Below, piece by piece: positions 8,042 through 16,726 of a stretch of 64,000 nucleotides of DNA (positions are counted from its first letter, which is position 1; the number at the start of each line of letters is the position of its first letter). A program made the position numbers and the translations under genes. The notes beneath the pieces are model-generated. The model saw only the letters and a list, made by a program, of their open reading frames with translations. It was not told where the DNA came from and made no database searches. Source of the stretch: JAVBNT01 sp031551355 (GTDB taxonomy: Bacteria; Vulcanimicrobiota; CADAWZ01); assembly GCA_031551355.1 (NCBI GenBank), contig JAVBNT010000003.1:8192-72191 (forward strand), written 5' to 3'.

Positions 8042-9580
8042 TTCCACGAGGCAGAACTTATCATCTAACCCCAACTCACGGCCCATATCACCCATAAGCC
8101 ATTCAAGAACAGTCTTGCAATGCGTGCAGAAAGCCAAATCAAGAGCAAACATATCACCCTGCTTGACAAACGCCTCATCAGCACAGCCGCCTCCGCAAAT
8201 AGATAACCCGACACAGTCATAACATTCCGGCATTTGAAGTGGGGTTCTGCGGCACCAATCACTCGAAAGCTCGCTTTTAAGAATCTTTTGCTTTAAATCA
8301 GGTTCGTCAATATGTCCCCAGACAAAACGTCCGTCATCTGCGGCGATATGGCAGGGGCCGACAAGACCGTCGGCACAGAGCGCAAACTGCCCTCCGTATC
8401 CTCCGCAATCATAAATCCATGGTGTTTCATTTATAAAAGACTTAACTTTTCTCATTATACGGTCTTCGTAAATACCGCATTTGCGAAGAATTTTGTAAGC
8501 GTCGATAATTTTATGAGTCACTTCGTCCGCTGGGAGTTCGATACCGGAATCAGGCGGAAGTCCCTTCATTATATTAAATCCGAATCCTGTGCATTCAAGC
8601 TTAAAAACGAAATACTCAACAATGGATTCGATATCTTTATAATTATGCGGACCAAGCGTGCAGGAAATACCTACCCGGCCCAGCCTGTTTTTCAAAATAG
8701 CATAGCCCCTGAGCGCATCGTCAAACGATCCGCTGCCGTCGGCATAAAGCCTGACGGCATTGTGATGGTGTTTCAGGCCGTCAATAGAAATTGAGCCGCC
8801 CATTCGCAAATCAAACAAATCTTTGGCAATATCGTCAGTAATAAGGGTTCCGTTGCAGACCATGGAAACATCAACCGAAGAGTCTCCAAAAGCGCCTTCT
8901 TCTTCCACCTTACGGATATATTCAAGAGAATTTTTCATAACAGCCCAATTAAGCATCGGTTCTCCGCCGTAATATGTAATCAGCGGGTTCAACATGCGCT
9001 TGTTTACCATTGACGCAAAAAGATCTATTCCCTTTTTTGCCGAATCCTCATCCATCATGCTGTAATTAAATCCCGACGGCTTACGGCATTCACTCTCTAT
9101 AGTGCAATACTTACAGCGTAGGTTGCAGTTGTTGGTTATCAGCAAATACATAAGTCCGATAGTGGGATGGTTAAACGTTATTCTAGCTCTATATGAATCA
9201 AGTATAGAATCTTTGGTCTCGTTTTCGCCAACAAGAAACCCGCATTCAATCAAAGTAAAAAGATCTTTCCATGGATCACGTCCTTCCGTAGACGATGACA
9301 GAATGGTAAAATAGTCCTGAAGAGGATGCGGTTCTGCAGCCATTCGGTAAATTTTTTCAATTTCATTGCCGCCAAAAACTTTTTTTATATTAAGAGAATT
9401 ATAAAGGGCGCAGTTATTTTTCGATTTAAAAAGGAACGCAAAAGGAGATCTTTTATAAATAGGCTTTAAGGTTGGAAATGAGCGCAAAACCGGCTCTCTG
9501 TAAAGCCAGGAATCAACTCCGGCAACATCTTTTTGCATTTCGGGTGTAACAGGGGAAAAATGCTGCTCATATTTACTCAT
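8039..9580 (-). CDS. Radical SAM/SPASM protein, peptide maturase-like
   Basis: A 513-residue radical SAM enzyme. The 4Fe-4S motif is C152-x3-C156-x2-C159 in ITNNCNLRCKYC. It is followed by YYGGEPMLNW and a C-terminal SPASM domain with many cysteines (CGGYGGQFALC...GPCH, then ECYDCVGLSICGGGC and FCTHC) for auxiliary clusters. Such proteins modify peptides or mature sulfatases. About 140 residues before the radical SAM core match nothing I know and may be a peptide-recognition domain. The ATG overlaps the stop of the upstream gene (ATGA), so the two proteins are translationally coupled and probably work together. No sulfatase or obvious precursor peptide is nearby. Confidence 0.85.
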   Translation of the reverse strand: MSKYEQHFSPVTPEMQKDVAGVDSWLYREPVLRSFPTLKPIYKRSPFAFLFKSKNNCALYNSLNIKKVFGGNEIEKIYRMAAEPHPLQDYFTILSSSTEGRDPWKDLFTLIECGFLVGENETKDSILDSYRARITFNHPTIGLMYLLITNNCNLRCKYCTIESECRKPSGFNYSMMDEDSAKKGIDLFASMVNKRMLNPLITYYGGEPMLNWAVMKNSLEYIRKVEEEGAFGDSSVDVSMVCNGTLITDDIAKDLFDLRMGGSISIDGLKHHHNAVRLYADGSGSFDDALRGYAILKNRLGRVGISCTLGPHNYKDIESIVEYFVFKLECTGFGFNIMKGLPPDSGIELPADEVTHKIIDAYKILRKCGIYEDRIMRKVKSFINETPWIYDCGGYGGQFALCADGLVGPCHIAADDGRFVWGHIDEPDLKQKILKSELSSDWCRRTPLQMPECYDCVGLSICGGGCADEAFVKQGDMFALDLAFCTHCKTVLEWLMGDMGRELGLDDKFCLVE

Positions 9581-10869
9581 AACTGCCTATTCCTTTCCGC
9601 AATGTCCGCAAGCACATTGAACACTAATTTATTTATAAAGCGGCATACTTTTATATCGGGCTCATTTTCATTTTTTGCCCGGCATTTTACACATATACCA
9701 TAGGCCGGACATAAAAAGCACTCCTTTTTTCCGTAAAATTCCTCTGAATCGCCGATTAAAAACGGGCAGGAATGATTATTCCCGCAAGCTTTTATAAATA
9801 TTGAGTGCCTATTTAAATTACACAGATTGCCAATGAATTCTTCACGTGTAAGACAAAATATTTTTTGCCCCCAGACAAGCTCCCTTATATGTTCCTGCCT
9901 CAGCATAGAAAAAATATTATAGTAATCATCAGCAAGCTGCTCAGGGTTTTCAAATATCTGAGGAAGCTGCAGCCTGACAGCATCTCCTAGCAATTCAGGA
10001 GATTTTTCAATAATATGCGGCAAATGCGAAATCCAAAAATCAGACAATTCAAAAACCGGAATAAATGCACTCTCCGGCATTTTATTACGGTAAAGAACCA
10101 GCTCCGGTAAAAAATCATCATCATCGACAAAAACAATGATCTCCGACGGATTCAACGTTTCCAGAATACTGCCAAGGCCGCTTAATACACCGGCTCTGAC
10201 GATAAAAATAATTCTTCCCGACCTTGAGGTTACGAGCTCACGGATATCCCTCATTGCAACGCCGTCGCAGGGCTGAGGACAGGCATCAAGACTGACGACA
10301 AGGCTCTGATAATTTTCATTGCTCTTAAGCTCACTTAGCAAAGAAGAAAATGAAAATGTTTCCGAAGGACCTGAAGGTTTAAAATAGAAGTCACAAAACG
10401 GCAAAAAAGCGCCGCATGCAGCCATCAAAACAAACTCACTCCCGCAGGAAAGATGTCTATTGGCAGCCGTCTCTTTCAAGTCAGGCTGCTGCTCCAAAAA
10501 GGTCTGCGGCAAAATCTTTTTAGCTTTGGCCGAATCTTCGGGAAGAATAAAATAGTTCTCGGTAAGAAATTTTATAACATCGGAATACCCGCCTAATGAA
10601 GAAGACAGACGGCGCAATTCACTATATGTAAATGGACGGCGGCTTAAAGCTTGCCAGAACTCAGCCAGTGCTGCAGTCCCTACTACTTTTTTCATGGATG
10701 TGTTATGAAAAAGCAAATTCAGTTCTTCAAAAAAAGTAACATGCGGCGACACAAACGCATGCGAATCCGCATTCAAAAAAGACAGCCATACCTTAGCTGA
10801 GGATTCATCAAATAACTCTATCTGATCTGCCAGCTCAAGCCTTTGCTGTAATGACGGTTCAACAACCAT
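9577..10869 (-). CDS. Cys-rich partner of the radical SAM protein
   Basis: A 430-residue protein not assigned to a family. The N-terminal half is helical. The middle has alternating hydrophobic strands (IIFIVRAGVLSGLGSILE, then EIIVFVDDDDFL) like a TIM-barrel-type fold. The last 80 residues carry a cysteine cluster ACGNNHSCPF...ECFLCPAYGICVKCR...VC reminiscent of a SPASM domain. The radical SAM motif CxxxCxxC is absent. With the ATGA overlap to the next gene, it looks like a degenerate radical SAM paralogue or a scaffold/recognition subunit. An alternative is a peptide-binding partner of a natural-product pathway. GGAAGG precedes the ATG. Confidence 0.6.
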   Translation of the reverse strand: MVVEPSLQQRLELADQIELFDESSAKVWLSFLNADSHAFVSPHVTFFEELNLLFHNTSMKKVVGTAALAEFWQALSRRPFTYSELRRLSSSLGGYSDVIKFLTENYFILPEDSAKAKKILPQTFLEQQPDLKETAANRHLSCGSEFVLMAACGAFLPFCDFYFKPSGPSETFSFSSLLSELKSNENYQSLVVSLDACPQPCDGVAMRDIRELVTSRSGRIIFIVRAGVLSGLGSILETLNPSEIIVFVDDDDFLPELVLYRNKMPESAFIPVFELSDFWISHLPHIIEKSPELLGDAVRLQLPQIFENPEQLADDYYNIFSMLRQEHIRELVWGQKIFCLTREEFIGNLCNLNRHSIFIKACGNNHSCPFLIGDSEEFYGKKECFLCPAYGICVKCRAKNENEPDIKVCRFINKLVFNVLADIAERNRQL

Positions 10870-10973
10870 TTTTTCAACCTTCCCAATAACAAATATTTAA
10901 AATAAAACAGTAACGGCAGGCACAAGGAATAAATCCCGGCACCTACCGATCTGCGTAAAATAAATAACTATTA

Positions 10974-12704
10974 TCAATTTGTCTTGAATGACGGCAAAAT
11001 ATCTATCGGCACTTCATACAATGTTTCAAAAGTTTTACTTAAATGTGAAGCAATATGCCCGTATTTATCAACCAGCAGACTTGCCTGGTCATAACTGCCG
11101 TTTCTCTGAATATCAAGCAGTGTTTTGGACAAAGAAGTATTTGCACTTCTGAACTTTGCAAAATCCACGCTATAAGTTCCCGTTTTGGCATCATAGACAA
11201 AAGCGCCTTTATCCATCATCCAGTTAAGCTGAATAAGAGCCCCCAGTCCATGAGCCTCTTCAACACCAAAACGTATTGAGCGGAAAAGACCGGTCAGGTA
11301 GGATACACACATGTTTTCATAATCGTTTTTATCAATAATACCTTTATCCATAAGGTAGAACTGATTATACATCGCCAGCGTGTCGGCCTTGCACTCCTCT
11401 ATTGAAGAATAAAGATCGCCGAGGCAAATTCTCACATCCTTACGGGAGCCGTCAGCCATCTTTAGCTCGCCGGGCCCGAGTCCATGAGCCAGTTCATGGA
11501 AAACAACATCCCGGAAATAAGATTCAAATTTCACATATTTAAGCTGCTTTGGCTCGATAACTTTTTGCGCGATCGGATATGTGCTGCCGGCGAATTTTGC
11601 CGACATCACGTTTTTAAGCATAACTTTTTTGCAGCCCTTTTCTTTTCTCACACGTTCATCATTAGGCAGGGCGAATGCTGATGTATGAACTCCGGCCTTG
11701 GCATCGCCCGCCGAGTAAATAAGGTTGGCAATGCGTATCGGTGAAGTGAAGTCACGATCCATATTTTTATCGGCGTCGGGAATAGGCAAGTTCTTTTCAA
11801 GTTCAGGCAGATATGAAACATATGAGGAGAATGCTTTGGCTTCCTGGGGAAGATTCTGATAAATAAAAGCTTCGTAAGCAGCTTTATAGTTCATGAGGTT
11901 ATCTTCATATACTTCATAAGGGCCGATAACCAGTTCAAGAGCGCTGTCTTCAATTGTCATCCAATCGACATCGCTTCTATAATAGTCGTCGCTGAGAAAA
12001 GCGTCGGCTCTTGAGAGAAGATAACGGCGCAGGCTTTCGTTTTCTGCAAATTCAGCGGCTTTTCTCAGTAAAGCGGCAGCTTTTTTCAGTTCCTGAGCAT
12101 ATTCCCTGTTGTAAGGAACGGCAATCAGTTTACCACCGGATCTCTTGATTACAGTAAATTCACCCATAAAACTTTTTTGTTCTTCCGGATGGTCAGCCAC
12201 CCATTTTTCAAATTCACTTTTGGTCAGATCAGAGGGATAAAAATTAGCTCCGGCCGGACGTTTTTCATGTCCGTAAAACGGATTCATATCATTGATCCTG
12301 TCAAACGGGCAGGCATTGAAAACAAAGTAGCGCAGAGTAAGGGCATCAAGCGGATCTTTAGAGTTTTTAAGTTTTTCAAGAATCTCTTCGTTACGCGAGT
12401 ATGCCTGCTTCAAAAAAAGTTTATCCATTTCCCCGGCAGCTTCCAGCAAATACACAAGCATTTTCTTTTCTTTTTCCGTCAAAACGGACTCATCATATTT
12501 GATGTCTACCGGGTGAAGCTTGGACAGTTGGCCTTTTATGTAGGTAATACGTTCGAGGCGTGTCCAGTATGACGGACCGTAATTAAGCGGCAGTTGGAAG
12601 ATCTGTGCTTCAATATCCTGTTTGGGCGGTGCCGCCGCACTGATATTCAGCGGCACGGCAATGAAAAAAAACGAAATCATCAACGCAATAACAAATCTGA
12701 CCAT
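10974..12704 (-). CDS. Secreted M49-like zinc peptidase
   Basis: A 576-residue exported protein. The start at 12704 is chosen for the GGGAGG site 7 bases upstream and for the signal peptide MVRFVIALMISFFF...SAAA. Zinc ligands are H403-ELA-H407 in FHELAHGLGPG and the later EECKAD motif. This combination is typical of dipeptidyl-peptidase III (M49) relatives, although classical members have HELLGH. The enzyme should cleave short peptides or act as a Zn-dependent hydrolase in the periplasm or outside. It stands alone, with an uninformative 104-base gap before the Cys-rich partner gene. Family call by motif, specificity unknown. Confidence 0.75.
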   Translation of the reverse strand: MVRFVIALMISFFFIAVPLNISAAAPPKQDIEAQIFQLPLNYGPSYWTRLERITYIKGQLSKLHPVDIKYDESVLTEKEKKMLVYLLEAAGEMDKLFLKQAYSRNEEILEKLKNSKDPLDALTLRYFVFNACPFDRINDMNPFYGHEKRPAGANFYPSDLTKSEFEKWVADHPEEQKSFMGEFTVIKRSGGKLIAVPYNREYAQELKKAAALLRKAAEFAENESLRRYLLSRADAFLSDDYYRSDVDWMTIEDSALELVIGPYEVYEDNLMNYKAAYEAFIYQNLPQEAKAFSSYVSYLPELEKNLPIPDADKNMDRDFTSPIRIANLIYSAGDAKAGVHTSAFALPNDERVRKEKGCKKVMLKNVMSAKFAGSTYPIAQKVIEPKQLKYVKFESYFRDVVFHELAHGLGPGELKMADGSRKDVRICLGDLYSSIEECKADTLAMYNQFYLMDKGIIDKNDYENMCVSYLTGLFRSIRFGVEEAHGLGALIQLNWMMDKGAFVYDAKTGTYSVDFAKFRSANTSLSKTLLDIQRNGSYDQASLLVDKYGHIASHLSKTFETLYEVPIDILPSFKTN

Positions 12705-12760
12705 ATATCCTCCCTCAACGGTAAAAAATAAACAAAACAAGCGTCTTATTAATTAATTAT

Positions 12761-14248
12761 TTACAAGGAGAAGACCTTTTCACCTGCTGCATAGGTTGCT
12801 AAAATTTTTATTTCCCTTAAATTTTGCGATGAGACTTTATACGGATGATGCGACAGAACAACAAAATCAGCCTTTTTTCTAACAGCAATGGAACCAAACC
12901 TGTGTTCATCAAACGAGAAACGGGAAGCGGAAGAAGTGAACAGGGCTACAGCTTCTTCAACCGTCAATGATGAGGCAGGATTGGAGTGGTTTACGGCAGC
13001 ATAAATACCTGCAAGCGGGTCCATCGGCGTAACATCAAAGTCAGAGCCGCCTCCCATTACAATTGAACGCCGATACATCTGCCTGAAAGGATTGGCCATC
13101 TTAGCCCGTTCAGAGCCAAGGCGCTTCTCATACATAGAATTTTTGCCGTTCCACAGCAGATCAAATACCGGCTGAACACCGACATAAAGGCCAAGCTGTG
13201 ATATTTTATCAATATCCGCCGGTGACGGAAGCTCACAATGTTCAATTCGGTGGCGGTGATCTCTTTTAGGGTCTTTAAAAAGAACTTTGTCATAAACGGA
13301 AACAATCTGCTTTATAGCCCGGTCACCGATAGCATGGAAAGCCGTTTGCAATCCGGATCTATGCGCCCGCTCGACAAAAGATAACAGTGCCCGGTCGGAA
13401 AAATACAGACTACCGCTGTTTGCGGGATTGTCGTTGTATGGTGCCGACAAAGCCGCCGTTCCGGTGCCCAGAGAGCCATCCAAAAGCAAACAGCCGCCGA
13501 CACGGCTAAGACCGCGCGATTTTATCCAACCAAGATTTACTGTCTGAGGATAAATAATTATTTCCGGACCGGCATATGGCGTCCTGATTTTAGCTAGTAA
13601 AAAATCCACATCACCCATCCCCCAGCCCTCTCCGCCCTCCAGTGCATGAACTGCAGTTATGCCTTTGGAAACAGCAAACCGGCAAGCCCCGGCAAAAGCG
13701 ATCTCACGCTCTCCATCGGTAGTAAAGGCATTGAGATGTTTACACAGCCATAAATATGCGGCAGCGGAAAAGATCCCCATGCGGACTTTTTCACAGTCAA
13801 GCTCTTTGGGTATTTTAAGCAATTTAAGGGCGGCACTGTTAATGACGGCCGAATGAGAATCAATTCTGAAAGCGGCCACAGGCAAGACTTCCGAAACCGC
13901 ATCTAAACCCGATTTATCCAGCGGTTGGGGCCAGGAAGAATCATCATAGCCATAACCCTTCTTCCAAAGCCCCGGAGAATCGAAACTCAAAAAAACATCT
14001 ATCATCTCGGAACACGAACGGCACGAAAACAGTTGTGCCGATGACAGCGACAAAGCCGAATGCAAAAAGTGGGTATGGGTGTCGATAAACCCCGGCAGCA
14101 AAGCATGTCCGTTAAGGTCGATAATTGTATCAGGGAGCTCCGTTAGCTGTAACTGCGGGCAAATCCTGACAATAATTCCATCCGCAACCAGAATAACAGT
14201 ATCCGGATTTAAAGACGAAACAAAATTTTTGAATAGCTTTACAGACAT
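12761..14248 (-). CDS. Amidohydrolase 3-family (YtcJ-like) metal-dependent hydrolase
   Basis: A 495-residue amidohydrolase. Visible motifs are GFIDTHTHFLHS (metal-binding HxH), FHAIGDRAI, HRIEHCEL and the C-terminal GGGSDFDVTPMDPL. No signal peptide, so cytoplasmic. Members cleave N-acyl or imide bonds in diverse small molecules, and the substrate cannot be told from sequence. A GGGAGAG site precedes the ATG. The 56-base gap to the downstream peptidase gene allows co-transcription. Confidence 0.85.
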   Translation of the reverse strand: MSVKLFKNFVSSLNPDTVILVADGIIVRICPQLQLTELPDTIIDLNGHALLPGFIDTHTHFLHSALSLSSAQLFSCRSCSEMIDVFLSFDSPGLWKKGYGYDDSSWPQPLDKSGLDAVSEVLPVAAFRIDSHSAVINSAALKLLKIPKELDCEKVRMGIFSAAAYLWLCKHLNAFTTDGEREIAFAGACRFAVSKGITAVHALEGGEGWGMGDVDFLLAKIRTPYAGPEIIIYPQTVNLGWIKSRGLSRVGGCLLLDGSLGTGTAALSAPYNDNPANSGSLYFSDRALLSFVERAHRSGLQTAFHAIGDRAIKQIVSVYDKVLFKDPKRDHRHRIEHCELPSPADIDKISQLGLYVGVQPVFDLLWNGKNSMYEKRLGSERAKMANPFRQMYRRSIVMGGGSDFDVTPMDPLAGIYAAVNHSNPASSLTVEEAVALFTSSASRFSFDEHRFGSIAVRKKADFVVLSHHPYKVSSQNLREIKILATYAAGEKVFSL

Positions 14249-14437
14249 GAAATTAAGCTCTCCCCACAGTGTAAGACTTCACCGGGTTTATCATAAATAA
14301 TAATTAGCAGCCTCTAAAAACTCTCTGTCATCCTCGCGAATGCGGGAAGCCACTATTTTATAATAATCGCCGTATTAAAAATAATAATTGCGTAAAGCGG
14401 TTATTTAACTGGAATTCCAAAAAGAGGATATTAATAA

Positions 14438-14580
14438 TTCAATGCCATTAAGTTAAGAGAAACCATCTTTTAGGCTATACGTAAGCAATTAGCTTTACCG
14501 TCATTGCGAGCCTGTAAGGCGTGGCAATCCAGACATTTATTTTTCTGGATTGCTTCGTCGGTTGCCTCCTCGCAATCGCT
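14438..14580 (+). repeat. Type C repeat, truncated at its right end
   Basis: From ATTAAGTTAAGAGAAACC it matches the element at 27803 closely, including the inner hairpin GGCAATCCAGA...TCTGGATTGC and the CGTCATTGCGAG motif. The right inverted end is missing, and the sequence runs into a GCGGTGACGCCGC hairpin. Confidence 0.75.
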
Positions 14581-15002
14581 CATGCGGTGACGCCGCACCA
14601 CAAAATGAAAACATGCGTTTCAAACAGCAATCGCACAAAGTCCATTAAAGAAACTTAAAAACGTGTGTTATGTCATTGTTATGTTTTCATAACAATGACA
14701 AGGATGGTAAAAATATAGTCGCCACTTCTAGAATTTATTGTAAAATTTTAGAAAAAAACCTGCTGTTTTACTTAAAACAGATAAATATTGGATTATGGCA
14801 GCGGCTGTAAAAAACAAAGTTAGTCAATTAAGCGGCAAAAAAGCTTTTAACAAACAAATTAACGGCAGTTTTTAAATAAACCTGAACTAAAATATTAAGA
14901 AAAACCAAAAGGTAAAGTATAGAAAAAAATAGAATAGAAAGATAATATTTTATGGAGTTTTCAAAAAAACAGATTTCAAAAATTAAAGGTGGTTACCATA
15001 TT
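14581..15002. other. AT-rich intergenic stretch, no gene seen
   Basis: It holds several short A/T inverted repeats (for example ATGTCATTGTTATG and CATAACAATGACA near 14671-14702, which form a hairpin). I see no gene. The promoter of the small gene at 15003 is probably within it. Confidence 0.5.
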
Positions 15003-15353
15003 ATGATTATTCCTACAACAGAAAATCTTTTTGAACATAAATGCCTTTTTAAAGACATGAAACTATCCGGATTCAATCCCGAAAGCCTTAGTTATTACTG
15101 TGGCGTCTGCGGAGGAAAAATCTCGCTTAAAAAGACCCAAAAAGCCGATGAATACATCAAAGCTAAGGCATCGCTAAAACTTTCAAGGCAACTGTATCTT
15201 CTGTGCGTAGAGGATGAAAAGGCAGCAGCGGAAAAGATTCAGAAAGCGGCAAAAAGCGCGGCCGAACCGGTAAAAAAAGCTGAAAAAACCGCGGCAAAAA
15301 AAGCAAAAAGCACTGCCGGAGCCACAAAAAGCAAATCGAAAAAGAAAAAATAA
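15003..15353 (+). CDS. Small zinc-knuckle protein with Lys/Ala-rich histone H1-like tail
   Basis: A 116-residue protein. The start at 15003 is preferred because AAAGGTGGT ends 9 bases before the ATG; an in-frame ATG at 14952 would add 17 residues but has no clear site. Near residues 35-40 YYCGVCGG could bind a metal together with a later cysteine. The last 50 residues consist almost only of Lys and Ala with some Ser and Thr, ending in KSKSKKKK, like the DNA-binding tails of bacterial histone H1-like proteins. It probably binds nucleic acid. I know no exact family. A large hairpin follows it. Confidence 0.65.
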   Translation: MIIPTTENLFEHKCLFKDMKLSGFNPESLSYYCGVCGGKISLKKTQKADEYIKAKASLKLSRQLYLLCVEDEKAAAEKIQKAAKSAAEPVKKAEKTAAKKAKSTAGATKSKSKKKK

Positions 15354-15387
15354 CCGTTTTTGTTAATAAATCAGAGGTTCCTTAAAC

Positions 15388-15459
15388 ATAAAAAGTTCTG
15401 AAACGCCAAAACTTCAAATGGATAAATATCCGGAAGTTATGGATTTCAGAACTTTTTAT
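15388..15459. terminator. Long-loop hairpin after the small basic protein
   Basis: ATAAAAAGTTCTGAAA (15388-15403) pairs perfectly with TTTCAGAACTTTTTAT (15444-15459). Inside the 40-base loop, ACTTC pairs with GGAAGT and GGATA with TATCC. The T-run within the 3' arm suggests a bidirectional terminator, but the long loop is unusual. Confidence 0.6.
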
Positions 15460-15480
15460 TATTGTCGTTATTACGTAACT

Positions 15481-15828
15481 GGAGCAACTTGCAATCAAAC
15501 TGCCACAAGCTTTAATATCTGCCGGTAAGACAAATATTGTAAATAAAATACTGGATCGCCGCGCTGCACTCGCGATGACGGCTACGCCGTCTTCTCAAAG
15601 ACATTTAGCTAAACTTAGTGACATATAGAATGCAAATCGCTCTGCGCAAACTGTTTTACTGTAATCTGAACACATATATGTTTTAACGTATAATTTTTGC
15701 ATGAATCCTAAAAAGTATTTCGAATTTAACATTTACAATATGAGCGGGAAGGAATTAGCCCCACATGTTTATATGCTGTCCTTATCAGCGTATGCAAAAT
15801 CTATGACTGTTTGATTGCAAATTGCTCT
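15481..15828. repeat. Element of about 350 bases with terminal inverted repeats
   Basis: GGAGCAACTTGCAATCAAAC and the reverse complement of GTTTGATTGCAAATTGCTCT match at 18 of 20 bases. The inside contains CTGGATCGCCGCGCTGCACT, a unit also found inverted at 23407, and no gene. The right end overlaps the TAG stop of the M28 peptidase gene. Confidence 0.65.
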
Positions 15829-16726
15829 AGTTTGAATTTTCTTCCTCCAGAAAATCAAGCATTTTCATAACAATATCGCCAACCTTGCCAAGACTTTCAG
15901 GAGAAATCATCTCTATAGTATCATCCTGCGTATGCCAGCTGTCATATGAAAAATCAATAATGTCAATCGCCGGAATACCCGCCTTTAAAAACGGAGTATG
16001 ATCGTCTTCTATCGAAATACTCCTGCCGGAAAGAACTTTTACATGTCCGGCCGACTCAGCCGACTTTACCAATAATTTGGACAATTCAAGTGTAGAAGAA
16101 GAATCAATATCTATCCCCAGATCTTTATCACCGATCATATCAAGCAAAATCATTGCTCTCACAGAAGGAACAGCTCCGGTTCTTTTCAAAGTATCAACAT
16201 AATGCCTGCTGCCATAAAGACTATCCGTGTCAGTCCATTGATCGCCAAAAGATTCTTCTCCGTCAAAAAAGACCAAATCAACATCGAAACTATACTTTTT
16301 ATCTCTGATTCCCGCTGCCATAGCCATCAACAGGGCCGTTCCCGAGGCATTATCATTTGCGCCCACAAAATGGAGGTCATCAAAATATTTTGATTCGTAG
16401 TGTGCAGCCAGAATGACTGTTTTCCCTCCATGTGTGCCGGGAATTTTAACAATAAGATTCTTCATTTCAACAGCTCCGATAGGAGTTGAAGCCGAAAAAA
16501 CATCCTGCTTCAGTTCAAGCCCCTCTCCGGCAAAGTAACTCTTCATATATTCACGCAGCTTTTCGAGCGCTTCGGAACCGGACGGCCTGGGACCTAAAGC
16601 AAGTATATTACCGGTAATCTCAAAAGCCTCCTCCTGAAGTGAAACCGCAGGCAAAGAAGGTGCCGAATATACCAAAAAAAATATTACCAGCGCAATAAGA
16701 GACAGCTTCAGTACATTATTACTCAA
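15827..16726 (-). CDS. M28-family zinc peptidase / glutaminyl cyclase-like protein
   Basis: A 299-residue exported or membrane-anchored protein (hydrophobic N-terminus, residues 6-24). Metal ligands of M28 enzymes are visible: AAHYES, GANDNASG, FFDGEES, LLDMIGD and YDSWHTQDD. The segment FDGEESFGDQWTDTDSLYGSRH is typical of the glutaminyl-peptide cyclotransferase branch, so it may form N-terminal pyroglutamate rather than cleave peptides. The start is a TTG at 16726 with GGAG 8 bases upstream; it overlaps the stop of the upstream gene (TTGA). The stop lies on the end of the inverted-repeat element at 15481-15828. Confidence 0.85.
   Translation of the reverse strand: MSNNVLKLSLIALVIFFLVYSAPSLPAVSLQEEAFEITGNILALGPRPSGSEALEKLREYMKSYFAGEGLELKQDVFSASTPIGAVEMKNLIVKIPGTHGGKTVILAAHYESKYFDDLHFVGANDNASGTALLMAMAAGIRDKKYSFDVDLVFFDGEESFGDQWTDTDSLYGSRHYVDTLKRTGAVPSVRAMILLDMIGDKDLGIDIDSSSTLELSKLLVKSAESAGHVKVLSGRSISIEDDHTPFLKAGIPAIDIIDFSYDSWHTQDDTIEMISPESLGKVGDIVMKMLDFLEEENSN

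Noticed and set aside
14952..15002. N-terminal extension of the small Lys/Ala-rich protein
   Set aside because: No ribosome binding site at 14952, while AAAGGTGGT is suitably placed for the ATG at 15003.
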